64,000 nt of DNA, taken from the NCBI RefSeq assembly GCF_030272615.1, contig NC_081406.1, positions 399,606,939-399,670,938 on the forward strand. Direction: 5' to 3'. Both the position numbers and the translations under genes were made by a program. The stretch's first letter is position 1, and every line of letters starts with the position of its first letter. Positions 23,486 through 34,913 of the stretch are shown piece after piece. This DNA is from Cryptomeria japonica. Taxonomy: Eukaryota > Streptophyta > Pinopsida > Cupressales > Cupressaceae. The notes under the pieces are model-generated. The model was given only the letters and a program-made list of their open reading frames with translations, did not search any database and was not told where the DNA came from.

Positions 23486-25455
23486 GAATATAACTTTGTC
23501 ACCTATCTATGACCGATGCCGGAAACCCTGAGCTAACTGGGAGTCCCATCCCTAAAATCTAGGGATGCTCCTAGAAACTAGGAAACACACCCAAACTCCC
23601 TGAAGCTGAAACCATGACATGGTCCCGTGGAACCTCCAATATGGGAACTGCCACAACCTCCTAAAAAATAGGGAATCTCCCTAAAATCAAGGAACTGCTC
23701 CCAATGGCCCTCAAACTATCTGAAATGCCAACTCCGGATACTGAATACCCTGCATGAGTCTCTATCCACCACTGCCAGCCTACGAGATCCAAATAATAGA
23801 CCATCCCACTACTCTTCTCCTGTCACCTAGAAAGGGGACATTACAGTCCTCACTTCCTGGAGATTGCTTGTCCACAAGCAATGCCTCCATGTACCACCAC
23901 CATCCCATACAAGCCGTACATAAAATACTGAACGCTCTTGTTCTAGTCTACATGAATGTTACGCAATAACATGCGGTGATCCATGAGGAACAAAGTACCC
24001 AGCCAGCCAACATCCGAACCCCATACCAATCTGATAAATGTTGCTTCACCCAACCACTGCGCTACTCTGATAAAAATGCCCGAATACCACAGACCATGAA
24101 GTAACGTATGGGAATCCATGTAAAATAATGTACCAAGCAAATCAATACCCGGATCCCAAATCAAAATATAGAATTTGTTGTAGGAGATGAAGTAGGAGAA
24201 TGTCAAATGTTCACCCTGAAGTAACCATACAAACATGTAGAATATCAAAACAATGTGAAAATGAACCCCCATATGCCATATAACCAAAAGAAGTGGCCGC
24301 CAACCCTCGCTGTCATAACTCTGATCAGCAACATAGATGGTATCAAATTTGTCATCAAACCAATGACAATCAACGAAAATCACCCCACACTCCATCTCTA
24401 TCCCAAAGGTATACCTCCGAACACTCCTAGACTGCTGGTAAACTATTCTAGACAATGAAATGTCAAGATATGCCACATGATTCCACCTAGGACAGTCACT
24501 AGTCCTCAAGGAATCGAAGAAAATGAAGTCACCAACCAACAAAGATATCGCTGCCATATCAAGTGAAATAGGTGACAAACTCAGAAATGAAGTATGCATG
24601 CCAACACTACTCCACACAAAGAACTCTCGAGTGGCTGGCCCACTAAAAGAGTCATCAATCAAACCACTATCATCTCTTGGAGAATGATCAAATACCTCAA
24701 CTGGAAATTCTGAATTAGGCAACTCATGTCTCTCATCATTAGATGAATGGTGAACAACACGAACACGTTGAAGATTGATCTTGGCTTGTTGAGCCAATAG
24801 CTTGGTTTGCCTTGCCCTTTCTAGCCAAGCATCATTCATCACTTGGGACTGAGTTATATCAGCTGCTCCAAAGTGTCTAAACCCAGTCCTAGCATGAGAT
24901 ATACCATGTGACTTATCATGATCAAAGCATGCTTCATGTGTACCCACCATAATAGAATTTTCATGACTCATTTCCCAATAATTAGAAACACCAACAACAT
25001 GAAAAGGAGAGAATAACTCACTACTGTTATAAAAGTCAGGGTTGCTATGGCTTGTTATCCCCGTGCATCCTTCTTGTTTAACACTCATATAATGCATGCC
25101 AACTGTAGGAATCCCTCCTACAACTTCCTCCTCATGTGCCATGATCTGTGACTCATCATTGTGTTCATATGAAGGACTGCTGTTATAAAAATCAGAATGG
25201 TTGCCATACCTTTGTGACATGTTTTCACCATTCATAGGTACCACTTCATCCATTGTAGCATGTTCATCAAATTCCTCAGAGATTTTTACAAACCTCATTT
25301 ATGGATGAGTCAATCGGTTCTTCTCTTTTTATTTGCAGCTGATATGAACTCATAGCATCTTCAACTTCATCTGGAATACCCATAAATTGGGTGAAGGTAA
25401 GCATATCCTGTAGCTTTTTTTGGAAGGGAGCAATAGCCATGATAGTTGCTTATGG
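23483..25455 (-). repeat. Inverted copy of Y's interior plus a piece of its LTR
   Basis: From 23483 to 23845 the plus strand is the reverse complement of the first roughly 365 bp of Y's LTR, ending AAAGGGGACATTACA. Next comes the inverted purine tract and TTGCTTGTGGACAAGCAATC block, then the inverted interior. Near 25440 the inverted arm meets the normal-orientation tract before LTR2. The coding part 23050-23480 and the minus strand of 25440-25000 are nearly identical, making a large palindrome. Confidence 0.85.
23943..25298 (-). pseudogene. Internal ORF of element Y, inverted copy (451 codons, unrecognised)
   Basis: This is the longest open frame in the window. Its first part repeats the plus-strand ORF (EEFDEHATMDE, YGNHSDFYNSS, MSVKQEGCTGI). 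A small deletion relative to the plus copy (CTCTATGAAG against CTCTGAGG) puts the true N-terminal part, from about 25395, in another frame. The middle has an alkaline stretch (WLERARQTKLLAQQAKINLQ). The C-terminal 200 residues are hydrophobic and carry a repeated LGTLF-MD pattern; they may be non-coding sequence that happens to be open. No retroviral enzyme motif is visible. It probably represents the sole protein of a non-autonomous family. Confidence 0.5.
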
Positions 25456-25466
25456 ACAAGCAATCT

Positions 25467-25481
25467 CCGAGAAGGGAGGAC
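25467..25481 (+). promoter_or_regulatory. Polypurine tract of element Y
   Basis: GAGAAGGGAGGAC lies immediately before the LTR2 start TGTAATGTCC. The same tract, GGGAAGGGAGGAC, precedes the chromovirus LTR at 12612, suggesting that Y belongs to, or parasitises, the chromovirus lineage. Confidence 0.8.
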
Positions 25482-26904
25482 TGTAATGTCCCCTTTCTAG
25501 GTGACAGGAGAAGAGTAGTGGGATGGTCTATTATTTGGATCTCGTAGGTTGGCAGTGGTGGATAGAGACTCATGCAGGGTATTCAGTATCCGGAGTTGGC
25601 ATTTCAGACAGTTTGAGGGCCATTGGGAGCAGTTCCTTGATTTTAGGGAGATTCCCTATTTTTTAGGAGGTTGTGGCAGTTCCCATATTGGAGGTTCCAC
25701 GGGACCATGTCATGGTTTCAGTTTCAGGGAGTTTGGGTGTGTCTCCTAGTTTCTAGGAGCATCCCTAGATTTTAGGGATGGGACTGCCAGTTAGCTCAGC
25801 GTTTCTGGCATCGGTCACAGATAGGTGACAAAGTTATATTCATGATTGTTTGGTCATTTTGGGCTATTATTGGATATCTAGATATATTTTAATATATTTA
25901 AATATTTCCTAAGTTAGCGATTAAATAAATTAAAATAAGGCTATGTATTTAGTCATTTCGGAGTAATAAGGGGTTTTTGGCTTCATCTGGGTTGATATGC
26001 CTATGTGTTATAGCTCGTTGGAAAGGTCTTGAACTTTGCTACATGATTCTCACCTTCCAGAGTCTTTTTGGATGCCTGAAGCTATTTATTTGCAATTTAG
26101 TGTTATTTTCCTATAGTTGACGCCATAATTAGAAAATAACACTCTTTTCATAATGCGCCAACTTTACTCCCTTTTAGGGTTTGGCTTGGAAAGGAAAGGA
26201 GATATAAGGAGATGAAGACCAAATTGTTCATTATCTTTTTACACAATCAAACTTATTTTTGTGAATTAGCTCTGAGTGGGCAATTCTTCATCTGGGACGC
26301 AAACCCCAAGATCTGGACTGGCTGGGACGTAGCCCTTAGCAGTTATTGGCATTGGATTCTTCAGGTAGAGTGCATTGTTGATAGAGATTGAGTACGCCAT
26401 TCTTCATTGTGGATTCAGGTTGTAGAGTAAGGGTTCAGCATGGCAGATTGATTCTTCAGCTTGGGCGTAATCCTTGCAGCCTTAGGGCCGCCATTTGCAG
26501 CTAGTACATGCCACGTGGAATGTAAGGAATGCATGTATTCAACCTTAGAGGTATTCTTGATTCATGATCACTATTCACCTTTCAGTTTGGCATCATTGTT
26601 GGATGTAAGTTCCTTGGATCTGCATTGGAATTATTATTTGGTTTTACAAATCAGAAATTTGTCTGGTAAAGCTTGTAGCAATTCTGAATTTGGCTGTATG
26701 TTCTTATTTATTTTCAGTCTCCTTTCATGTTTACTGTTCATTATTCATTACTTGTTTGAAAACTATCAAAATACACAAAAAGAAACAAACCTTCTGCAAC
26801 TTTTGTCTATTCTCTAAAACAAATCAAAGGCATCACAGGAAGATCTAGTTTATTAATTTAAAAACTACAGCAGATCAGCAAGGGGATCCATCAGGGATCT
26901 TTTA
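25482..26904 (+). repeat. 3' LTR of element Y (1423 bp)
   Basis: Begins TGTAATGTCCCC and ends GATCTTTTA just before the TSD. It matches LTR1 with roughly 20 visible differences over the 1.1 kb compared. Its TATA box candidate GATATAAGGAG is at about 26201. An open stretch at 26461-26817, also present in LTR1, is LTR sequence rather than a gene. Confidence 0.9.
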
Positions 26905-27124
26905 GAACTTTAACTAATTTTGATGAAAGAAACCATGCAAACAGGTGAAGGCAATGAGGAAAACACCATAATTCAATGCTTTATTTATTTGCTTCAACTG
27001 CAAGTCCAACAATCTCTGTTCAAAAATTCTACTCTAATTCTACTTGCTAGCTATTGCTACTTTTAACCCTACTGCTAACTGCTACTTTCTAACTTCTAAC
27101 CCCTAACAATGAGAGAGGCAATGG

Positions 27125-27137
27125 CCTTTTATAGATT
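27125..27137 (-). promoter_or_regulatory. Probable TATA box of the family A solo LTR
   Basis: The minus strand reads CTATAAAAGGCCAT, matching the box at 420-434 in the other copy with the same surroundings. Confidence 0.55.
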
Positions 27138-28299
27138 TTACATTTTGGATCAATGGCCAGGAATTAATCCATTCAATGGCCCAAATTTGCCCTCCAGAAA
27201 CCCTAACAGCTTTTCGTTGATGATCTCAACAACCTTCAACCACTTTTCAACTACCCTCCAATACAAGATAAAATGACAATTTGGCAAAATAGCAACATTT
27301 TTCACAAAAGACAAAATTGGCAATTGGACAAATAACTAACTTTTGGCCTTTCTTGTATTGTATTAAATTGGGCCTAAAAGTGGTCATTTTACAACAAATT
27401 AATTGCCATTACAATAAATAATACTCGAGCCATCTCTAGTTGTTCCTTCTCTATTTTTGTATGTCTCCTATAGCACCTTTGTAGTCTGTCACTCTCTTCC
27501 AGAATTCTAGGTATGGCATCATTTTGGCTTTCTGCATTGTAGTAGTGATATTTCATCTTCATACTTGTCATTGGCTCTACAGAACAATTCTCCATTGGCA
27601 AAGCTTTGTTGATATTTCCAAGTGTTCGCAAAATTCTTCATTTCTGTGACCATGCTACTCTCAATCCTCTTCAAAAATACATCACCAAGATTTTGAGCCT
27701 GACTTTGTCCTCCTTTCATCTTGGAAACCGTCTAGCACACTTGGGAAACGTTATCTGTATTGCTTGGATCCTTGGCTCCTCCGAGCGGTCATATTCTCAA
27801 TCTATGCTTTTGGATTATCCATCCTTTAGCTCCATTGGTGGCATCTATCTCTTTAATCCTTTAATTCTTTGATTCCTTTTGGTGTCATTCATCCTGCATA
27901 GACAACTAAATTTTCATCACTTAAGAGCCTTTAAGGGTTTCTTAGGGTTAGCATTGTTATGTATCCTTCACTTAATCAGATTCATTTTTCTCATCATGGA
28001 ATTAAATCCCTCATTCCTCTCATCTATCAGAGGATTTATTGACTCATACAACCTATCTTGCCTTACTTTGGGGAAATTTGGGCCTGGGATATTCATTGTC
28101 ATGACATGCTGTTAGGAATTGGTTGTTGTGTGCCACTTGGATCTAAGACAAGTTCTAGGATCCTCCTCCTGATCTAGATCACAACTCGGACTTTGAGAGC
28201 ATGGCCATGAAACCTTGGAACAATCTGCAAGTTTGGTGGTAGGAGACAAACAAGGAACAACCACAAACTCGGTTCTTGGAAGGATCATAGGATTAAGGG

Positions 28300-29080
28300 C
28301 CAAACTCAATGCTGGGATCAGTTTGAAGATTAGTACTTTATTCCTTCCTTGACTGCAAATGCCGAGTTTGGGAATGAAAACTTCAGTATGGGGGGAAATT
28401 CGGTACTAGGAAAAATTTTAGGAATAAGGCCCAATTCCTATTTTGTATACCAATACCAAATTTGGAGGTGTTTGTGCAAAACTTGGTGTTTAGAAGGTCT
28501 TTGCGAATAAGACCTATTCCTGATTTTTTAGTTCAAAACACTAAATTTTGAGTTACAATACCTATTTGATACTTCTCACTACCCTCCGTTTGGGGGCACC
28601 TTGACTTGGATTCCAACCTGCTTAAGACACCACAGTAAGTGTCATGAAGAAATTTCTGCTTTGAATTGGTATGAATGCTGCAAATTCGATGTTGGGGAAC
28701 TATTTAGGAATAAGGCATATTCCTCATTTGACTGCTACCACTGAACTTTAGGATGGAACTCAAGTTCAGTGTCAAAATTCGGTGTTGGGAAAGGTTTTGG
28801 GAATTAGGCCTTATTCCCATTTTAACTGCAAACACCAAATTTTGGGAGAAAGACCCTAATTTCAGGTTGAAACTTGGCAAAGGGAAGTTGATTGGGAACT
28901 CGGGCTGAGGAAGATTATTAGGATTAAGGCTTAATCCTAGTTTGACTGCAAGTACCGAATTTGAAGAGAGAAAACTTAAAATCAAGGGGTAGCATCCGGT
29001 GCTAGAAAGATCTTTTGGATTAAAGGCCAATTCGTTCTGAAGGTGTAAAACTAGATGTTTGGAAAGACCTTATGATTAAA
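28300..29080. repeat. Degenerate tandem repeats, roughly 100 bp, in the family A LTR
   Basis: Units built around (G/A)GGA(A/T)TAAGGC, a TATTCC(C/T) word, TTTGACTGC and a following ACCGAATTT-like phrase recur about eight times with uneven spacing. They occupy the same place as the repeats at about 1440-2040 in the other copy, but without the sharp 84-bp homogenised block. Confidence 0.7.
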
Positions 29081-29462
29081 GCTTGTTCTCCCTTTCATTG
29101 CTAGGCATTTGTTCCTAATCAATGTTGGTTTTGAACATTATCTCTTTCTTCTTCTTCAAACAATCAAGTCTATGCCAATCCTCATGTATATATGCTTGCC
29201 TTAAACTTGATACCATAATCCATTCTTCATGCCCTTGGAACATCTGAGTCTTCAAGCTCTGTTAAAGGCTAGGCCAGGGTTCCTAGGCTTCCAAGCTTAC
29301 ACCTTTGAATCCTATCACTCTTGTGACTTCGATCTGATCTCTCTCTCTCCCTTTCTCACACAGTCTTAAATTGACAGGGTTTTCTACAACAACCAGCAAA
29401 GCAGACAAGACAACAAAAAGGGGGTTCCTGTCGGAGATGGGGTCTGTGTGTGCAACACAACA

Positions 29463-30241
29463 CATACCAGTGAGGTCACTTAAGAAAATAGTTCTTAAGT
29501 TAATTCATTTGCAAGACAACCATTCAAAACATTTCCTTGATTTTGTCAAACCATCCTTTTCATTTTCCTTCACCAAAAATTCCAAAACAGAACAGAAGGT
29601 AGTAAAGAAACTAAGTAATCATCTACTTATCAAGAAAACAGTTGTCCATCTAAGTCATATCTTCATCAAAAATAAGTATCAGGTGAACCTAACTAAACAG
29701 TGAACAAAACCAGGAACTTTTGTTGTTCCCCTTATGATTATAGTTTAGACAAAGAAATAGAATGATATCTAGAAAAAAGATTATGTTGCTTTGAAACAGG
29801 CATGAGTGATGAACCACAACAAGGAAACCGATGACAAATGAATGTCCCTTCTCAATTGAAAGGTCCTGAAACACACAAAGAAACTACAAATGTGTCAAAA
29901 AAGTGTTTCAATTCAAATGATAAGTGCTAATCTAAACATTCTAATAAAAAAGATCAATATATTAGTGTTTTTTTCATTGTGATAAGTAAGAAACTCAAAA
30001 CAATTACCCAAACAAAGTAATTTAATTCCTCAAAAAAGCACATCAAAGGAACAACTTCGATTCATTTTCTACTTCTTGGATTGCTTGTAGCCTAAAATAG
30101 AAAAATACATGCAACCAATCACCTATCACTTATAAACATACACAAATGTGACGAACAGATTGCTAGGACCCATCTGCATAGGCTAGTTTTTTTCTGAGAC
30201 CATTAATTAATTTCCCTCGCCCAGACAAGACATTAAGAAGA
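29463..30241. other. Flank with a small LTR remnant
   Basis: Mostly unremarkable A/T-rich sequence. At about 29840-29860 ATGTCCCTTCTCAATTGA matches the first bases of the LTR at 12612, so a truncated LTR of that family may start here; its extent is unclear. Confidence 0.4.
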
Positions 30242-30364
30242 CTACCAAGTATGCAATATAATTTTGTTTGACAGCCCATTCAGGCAATGCATCTTCTTGC
30301 AAATTCTCGCATTCAAATTGTTGTGCAATGATTCCAACGTTAGCCTTTCTTCCTCCAATAACCT
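30242..30364 (-). CDS. Candidate terminal exon of an unrecognised host gene
   Basis: On the minus strand the acceptor TATTGCAG is followed by 40 codons reading RLLEEERLTLESLHNNLNAR and then a TAG at 30244-30242. It is in phase with the exon at 30479-30545, whose last codon is complete. The intron between is 114 bp with GTGATG and GCAG ends. The charged, leucine-rich sequence suggests a helix or coiled-coil tail. I do not recognise the family. A second frame across this block is also open (VIGGRKANVGIIAQQ), so the frame choice rests on splice phase. Confidence 0.45.
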   Translation of the reverse strand, partial: RLLEEERLTLESLHNNLNARICKKMHCLNGLSNKIILHTW

Positions 30365-30478
30365 CTGCAATACAAAGATGTCATAAGTTCAATGTCACCT
30401 ATGGAATCTGAATTTATTGAATAAATAATGACCTCTTGCATTGCTACACAAAAAAAGTGGATGCAAAAGAATCATCAC

Positions 30479-30545
30479 CTTGTCTAACTGAATGTGACCA
30501 ATAAATGGAGTCTTAATTAAGCACTCTTCCCAGTTTTTTTGGTAT
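30479..30545 (-). CDS. Candidate internal exon upstream of the 30242 exon
   Basis: The minus-strand acceptor ATGTTTCAG is followed by 67 nt coding YQKNWEECLIKTPFIGHIQL and DK, then the donor AAG|GTGATG. Phase is one base plus 22 full codons, and it joins the next exon without shifting. Exons further upstream (higher coordinates) were not found in the A/T-rich sequence up to 33.8 kb. The gene could continue across the TEs towards 63.6 kb; this is speculation. Confidence 0.45.
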
Positions 30546-33500
30546 CTGAAACATGAAAAATAATATGTATTACAAACTAGCTTATCAACCCTAATTGCAG
30601 AAGTTGAAATAAAAGGGTTGAGTTAATAGATAGTTGTAAAAGCTGAACTAATGGGACTACACACAAAAATTAGTAAGGGCATTTATGAATAGCATAGCAA
30701 AAAATATAAAATATTGGTGTATGGGCCTTTTCCAAGACGTGCAAATTAGACCTAGAATTATTTGGTACTTTTCATATTAACATTTTGATTATTTACACAT
30801 AATTATGGAACTATGGATATTAATGTCACTATTTAACAAAGTTAGTTTCAACTAAAATATGAACTAGTCCTAGTTTACTAACCAATCATCTTTGCATTCC
30901 TATCCATCCAATTCAATTCACTAAGATTAATTAACAAGTGAATATTTCTATTTTAGGAGCTAACCAATTGTGACTTTAGTTACACTTTACTTGGACCTTT
31001 GTCTATTCAAGTTATGTAAATAATAACCCCATACCAGAGTTATTTTACCTTTCAATATCGAAAATGTAAATACAAGTCTTTGCACTTTATGATCATCAAG
31101 TTACCAAAGTGGCCAAGATGAGAGCATACGACGTTTGGACAACAAACACTAACTTGATGAATGGATTACTCAAATGTAAAAACGGAAAAATGACCAAAGC
31201 ATGCAAGCCACAGACCCGACCCAAATCAACACCTCTTCAACAAACAAGCATGCATAGAGAATGCCAAGCCACTAGCAGATTATAATAAAATCCAATCAAG
31301 CCAAAATGACTAATCACATGTGGATCCGATCGATATAATAAAAGGGGCTTGAAATGAAAAGGGGTCTAGCAGTGAAGTGACCAAGACCTTCAATGATAAA
31401 TGCATTAATCAGAAGTATATCATCCAATATTACAATATCTTGAATATGAAATGCACCACTCTTTGGCAGTACTGCCATCCAAAGTTAAAATAATATGACC
31501 ATAATTATAATGTTATTCAAAATAATGAACACATTGATGCACCTACATTAGTCCATAAAATCATAGGTTGACATTAAACCATTCATGTGGACTCAAACTG
31601 TCAAAGAGGGTTGAGGGATGATGTAGAATGCTAAACGTAGACATCCAAACTCAATAAACATTACTTAGAACTGTCATATCAGATAGTTTGGGTCCGAAAT
31701 ATGCCTTCAATCCACCATACTTAACACCCCTAATAATTGTATAACCACCATTTAACTTAGGATAACTACAATGCTGATATACAACCCAACATGCAAAGAA
31801 AAATCTGTTTGAAGCAACTCAGATTATTGATTCCACAAATAATGCAACAAGGAAAAAAGAACAACCCTCTCAAAGCTCAAAAAATCACTACTAAATTCAA
31901 AACAAAATTGAGATAGTAAACACCAATAAAACTTGCAAACCAATATCTCTCAAAACAAACCAAAAATATCAATCATGCATAACAAATTGGAATATATCAG
32001 CATTCAACACAATGCTAATTTATGAATAAAATCATTCAACTAGCCAAAGGGTTTACATCCTTAAGATGTTTCTTGATTTACCAAAGAAATTTGTTAAAAA
32101 AAATGCTTTGTACGCTACAAGTTCATAGAAGTTTCATTCTTGCAATATAAAAATGACAATGTAGGCTAGTAAAAACAATATTTCCAAATGAACTAAACAT
32201 CTTACCGGATAAATTACATCTCAACGAAAATTATTCTTCTATACAAAGATTCAATTTAGCTTCTTAGACATTTGTGCCAAGTACCAAAATGGTAGATTCA
32301 ACCTCTAAAACAAATTTCAACTCTAACCGATCAATTGAAATTTAGTTAATCTTGGTAACTGTGACATTTCTTAACATCAACAATCAAGTTCAAAAATTTC
32401 TAATAAAAATTGCATTAAAGTGCACTTTCTATGCATTTTGTATTTCCATGTGGCAAACTGTTTTCAACATAATTTCAGCATATGAGAAGCATCTTCATCG
32501 CCCATTTTCTTGGCATTTGTCTATGTTGTCATAATATTTTAGCTACAATACATACACCATAATCTGCATGGAAAATGCCTTTAGCACCTCATTTCACAAT
32601 TTTATTTATAATATTCCAACTCAAGCCCATTGTTTTAGCTTTCAATATAGTTCCTTCTCCATACTTGATCAAATGTGTTGACCATTTTCTAGGTGTCCTT
32701 GAGTTGGCAATTTGAGATTTTGTGACACTAGTTGTTCAAGGTTTCTCCCACCAGTTTCTTATAAGAACACGTTAAAGTAGTTTTCAACCAATAAAATTTA
32801 TTTTGAATTTTAATATTCCTTGTCACTTGTCCTTTGCGTCCATTGTTAGAGATTATAATTTCAGATAATTGAACTTGTGAATGAGATATGATGTGGTGAA
32901 TGTCCAAGCCATAGTTACAAGGCTCAGACTTGGCAAGCTGATTTTTGACTCAAAATCAGACTAGAAAAAGGCTTCACAGATTCAAAATACATTTTTTTTT
33001 TTAAATTAAGGATTTCAAGCTTTTGCTATGCACCCTTCAATGAATCAGATTTCAAGACATAATGAACTTATCAATTAAAAGCTACGTTGATCACTCAGCC
33101 TAGCATCACTAGCTCTCTGTGGGACCATGCACATGTCGCTCAAGCAAGTCAACATATGTTCTACAACCATAAAAGCATTACTTAAAGATAGGATGGCCCA
33201 AATTGATTTTTGATTTTTAAAACTAGAGTAGAGATTTGGAGATGGTAGCACCTCACTATGTCAATGGACAGCACCTAATTAAAGCCTTTCAGACCACAGA
33301 AACCTACATGACACATGCCAACCTTCATTATTTTATCACATTTAACCAGGTTCCGAGAATCCTCCAAAACTTTCAAAAAAGTGAAAGTGTCAAGGCCATA
33401 GCACAATAATTAGGCTTTATCTTTGTTGTCAAAATGTATTTTTTTGGGTTTTTTATTCCATGAGTTGTATTTTTAGCTTCAATACTCCTTGTTTGTGCTT

Positions 33501-33848
33501 GCAAATGAAATGAATATCATTTTGAAGTGTTAAACACCACTCTAAGCGTTTTGGGGGGGAGCTCATTTTTTCTAATCTCCTACCTATTTGTCATGGCCAA
33601 GTTTTCAAGACAAGTCTCAGTAAGATTGATCAAACTTGGTAGAAAACCAATTCATAAGTCTTCAAGCCTCATTCTGACTGGTAACTCTAGATTTACTAAA
33701 GAAATATTACTGGTAAATGAGTTGGAATAGATTATAATATTATATCAAATACATATATATGAATTGGTCATGCAGTGATGAAATGAGTTACAAACTTTAC
33801 TTGATTTTTTTATTTATGCATAAATTGTTATCCAAGATGTCATGATAT
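30546..33848. other. A/T-rich stretch, possibly intronic
   Basis: No LTR termini, inverted repeats or coding blocks were recognised. Small open stretches (32352, 33527) lack any signature. If the exons at 30242-30545 are real this would be their upstream intron. Confidence 0.4.
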
Positions 33849-34913
33849 TGTAAAGAACCTAGGTTTCCCATTTGCTTTTGTAACATAAACAAAACAGATA
33901 AGATGTACTGAAAACTCAGATCTGAAATGAACCTGGGTTTACCTTTTAACTTTTCAACTCAAAATAGAACATATTAGATATACTGAAAACTCAGAGCAGG
34001 AGAAATAGCATGGTGGATAATTAGATTGCCACCTGAAATTAACTTCAATCGTCACACAATAAATAGTAATACTCAAACACCATATGTTACGATTCAAATT
34101 ATAACAAGGATTTAGCCAATTAGAGTACAATGAATTCCACAGATACGTAATGATCCCTTGATTTTGTCCTAGGGCGATCTGTTGCTCCAAAATCTACTAC
34201 TCCAAGCTTAATCACTCAAAAAATGAATTTTGCAGATAGATAAAGATTCCCTTGGTTTTGTCTTAGGGCAATCCACTGCTCCAAGTTTAACCGCTCAAAC
34301 TGGTTAAGGTATACAACCACAAAGCAATAATGAGGTGTGTAACCCTTAACCCTCACTACCTTATCGCTGATAACTTCGACCTATTACCTCACTTTTGCCA
34401 GACACCTTATTTATCACTTCGGAGCAGGTGCAGGGATCTATAGCATTTTCTCCTCACCAATCTATCTTCCCTTTGGTGCGCCAATCAGGAGTATTGTCAC
34501 TTATCTTCGCTCAGACCTGCACTAGAGCTGGAATAATGAATCTGAAAAGAGCATAAAATATTGAAGATTTATCGATGATTAGAGTATATGTCCTAACCTA
34601 GTCATGTGTCCAACAGGGGTTTCATCCTACAATAAGACACTAAGAAAATCATCCAAAAACCTTCATAACCAAAAGAGTGTTGTTGCCCCAACTGTTATAC
34701 ATGATAGGAAGCACTAAGAAAAAACAAATGTTTGGCAATAGGTCAACTACCAAAAACAAAGGTTGACCACTAGAATAATTAAAATAACATATTATTATTG
34801 ATTAAAATATTTAATATTATTATTATAAAAAATACTAATATTATTATATTGGTGTTGAAAAACACTTTTATTGTTAAATCACATGTCCTCACAGTGCTGG
34901 TGTTTTGCAGACA
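33849..34913 (-). repeat. 3' LTR of the chromovirus
   Basis: It matches 45749-46784 along its length (shared AACAAAACAGAT, GATGTACTGAAAACTCAGATC, ATTCCCTTG-GTTTTGTC-type phrases). Plus-strand ends are TGTAAAGAAC and GCAGACA. Many substitutions mean the element is old. Confidence 0.8.

Larger units (their letters stand above)
17830..26904 (+). mobile_element. LTR retrotransposon Y, non-autonomous and internally rearranged
   Basis: The TSD GAACT flanks it (17825-17829 and 26905-26909). LTR1 is 17830-22806, or 1424 bp once nested element Z and its TSD are removed. LTR2 is 25482-26904, 1423 bp. The matching lengths and about 20 differences over the compared 1.1 kb indicate one relatively young element. 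A tRNA-iMet-type primer site follows LTR1, and a purine tract precedes LTR2. The interior (about 2.7 kb) lacks recognisable protease, reverse transcriptase, RNase H or integrase. Instead it has a short plus-strand part facing an inverted copy of the interior with a piece of LTR. It must have depended on another element's enzymes. LTR2 ends TA where LTR1 ends CA, a single mutation. Confidence 0.9.
17210..29462 (-). mobile_element. Family A solo LTR (about 3.17 kb net), split by element Y
   Basis: The outer edges carry the 5-bp duplication CATAC (17205-17209 and 29463-29467). The plus-strand ends are TGTTGATTGG and ACACAACA, so the minus-strand LTR is TGTTGTGTTG...CAATCAACA. Subtracting element Y (9075 bp) and one 5-bp TSD leaves about 3173 bp. 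The sequence left of Y (17210-17829) and right of it (26910-29462) joins to match 1-2361 in order, including the GAAACCA(T/C)GCAAAC phrase straddling the insertion. No internal retrotransposon sequence exists, so this is a solo LTR left by LTR-LTR recombination. Confidence 0.85.
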
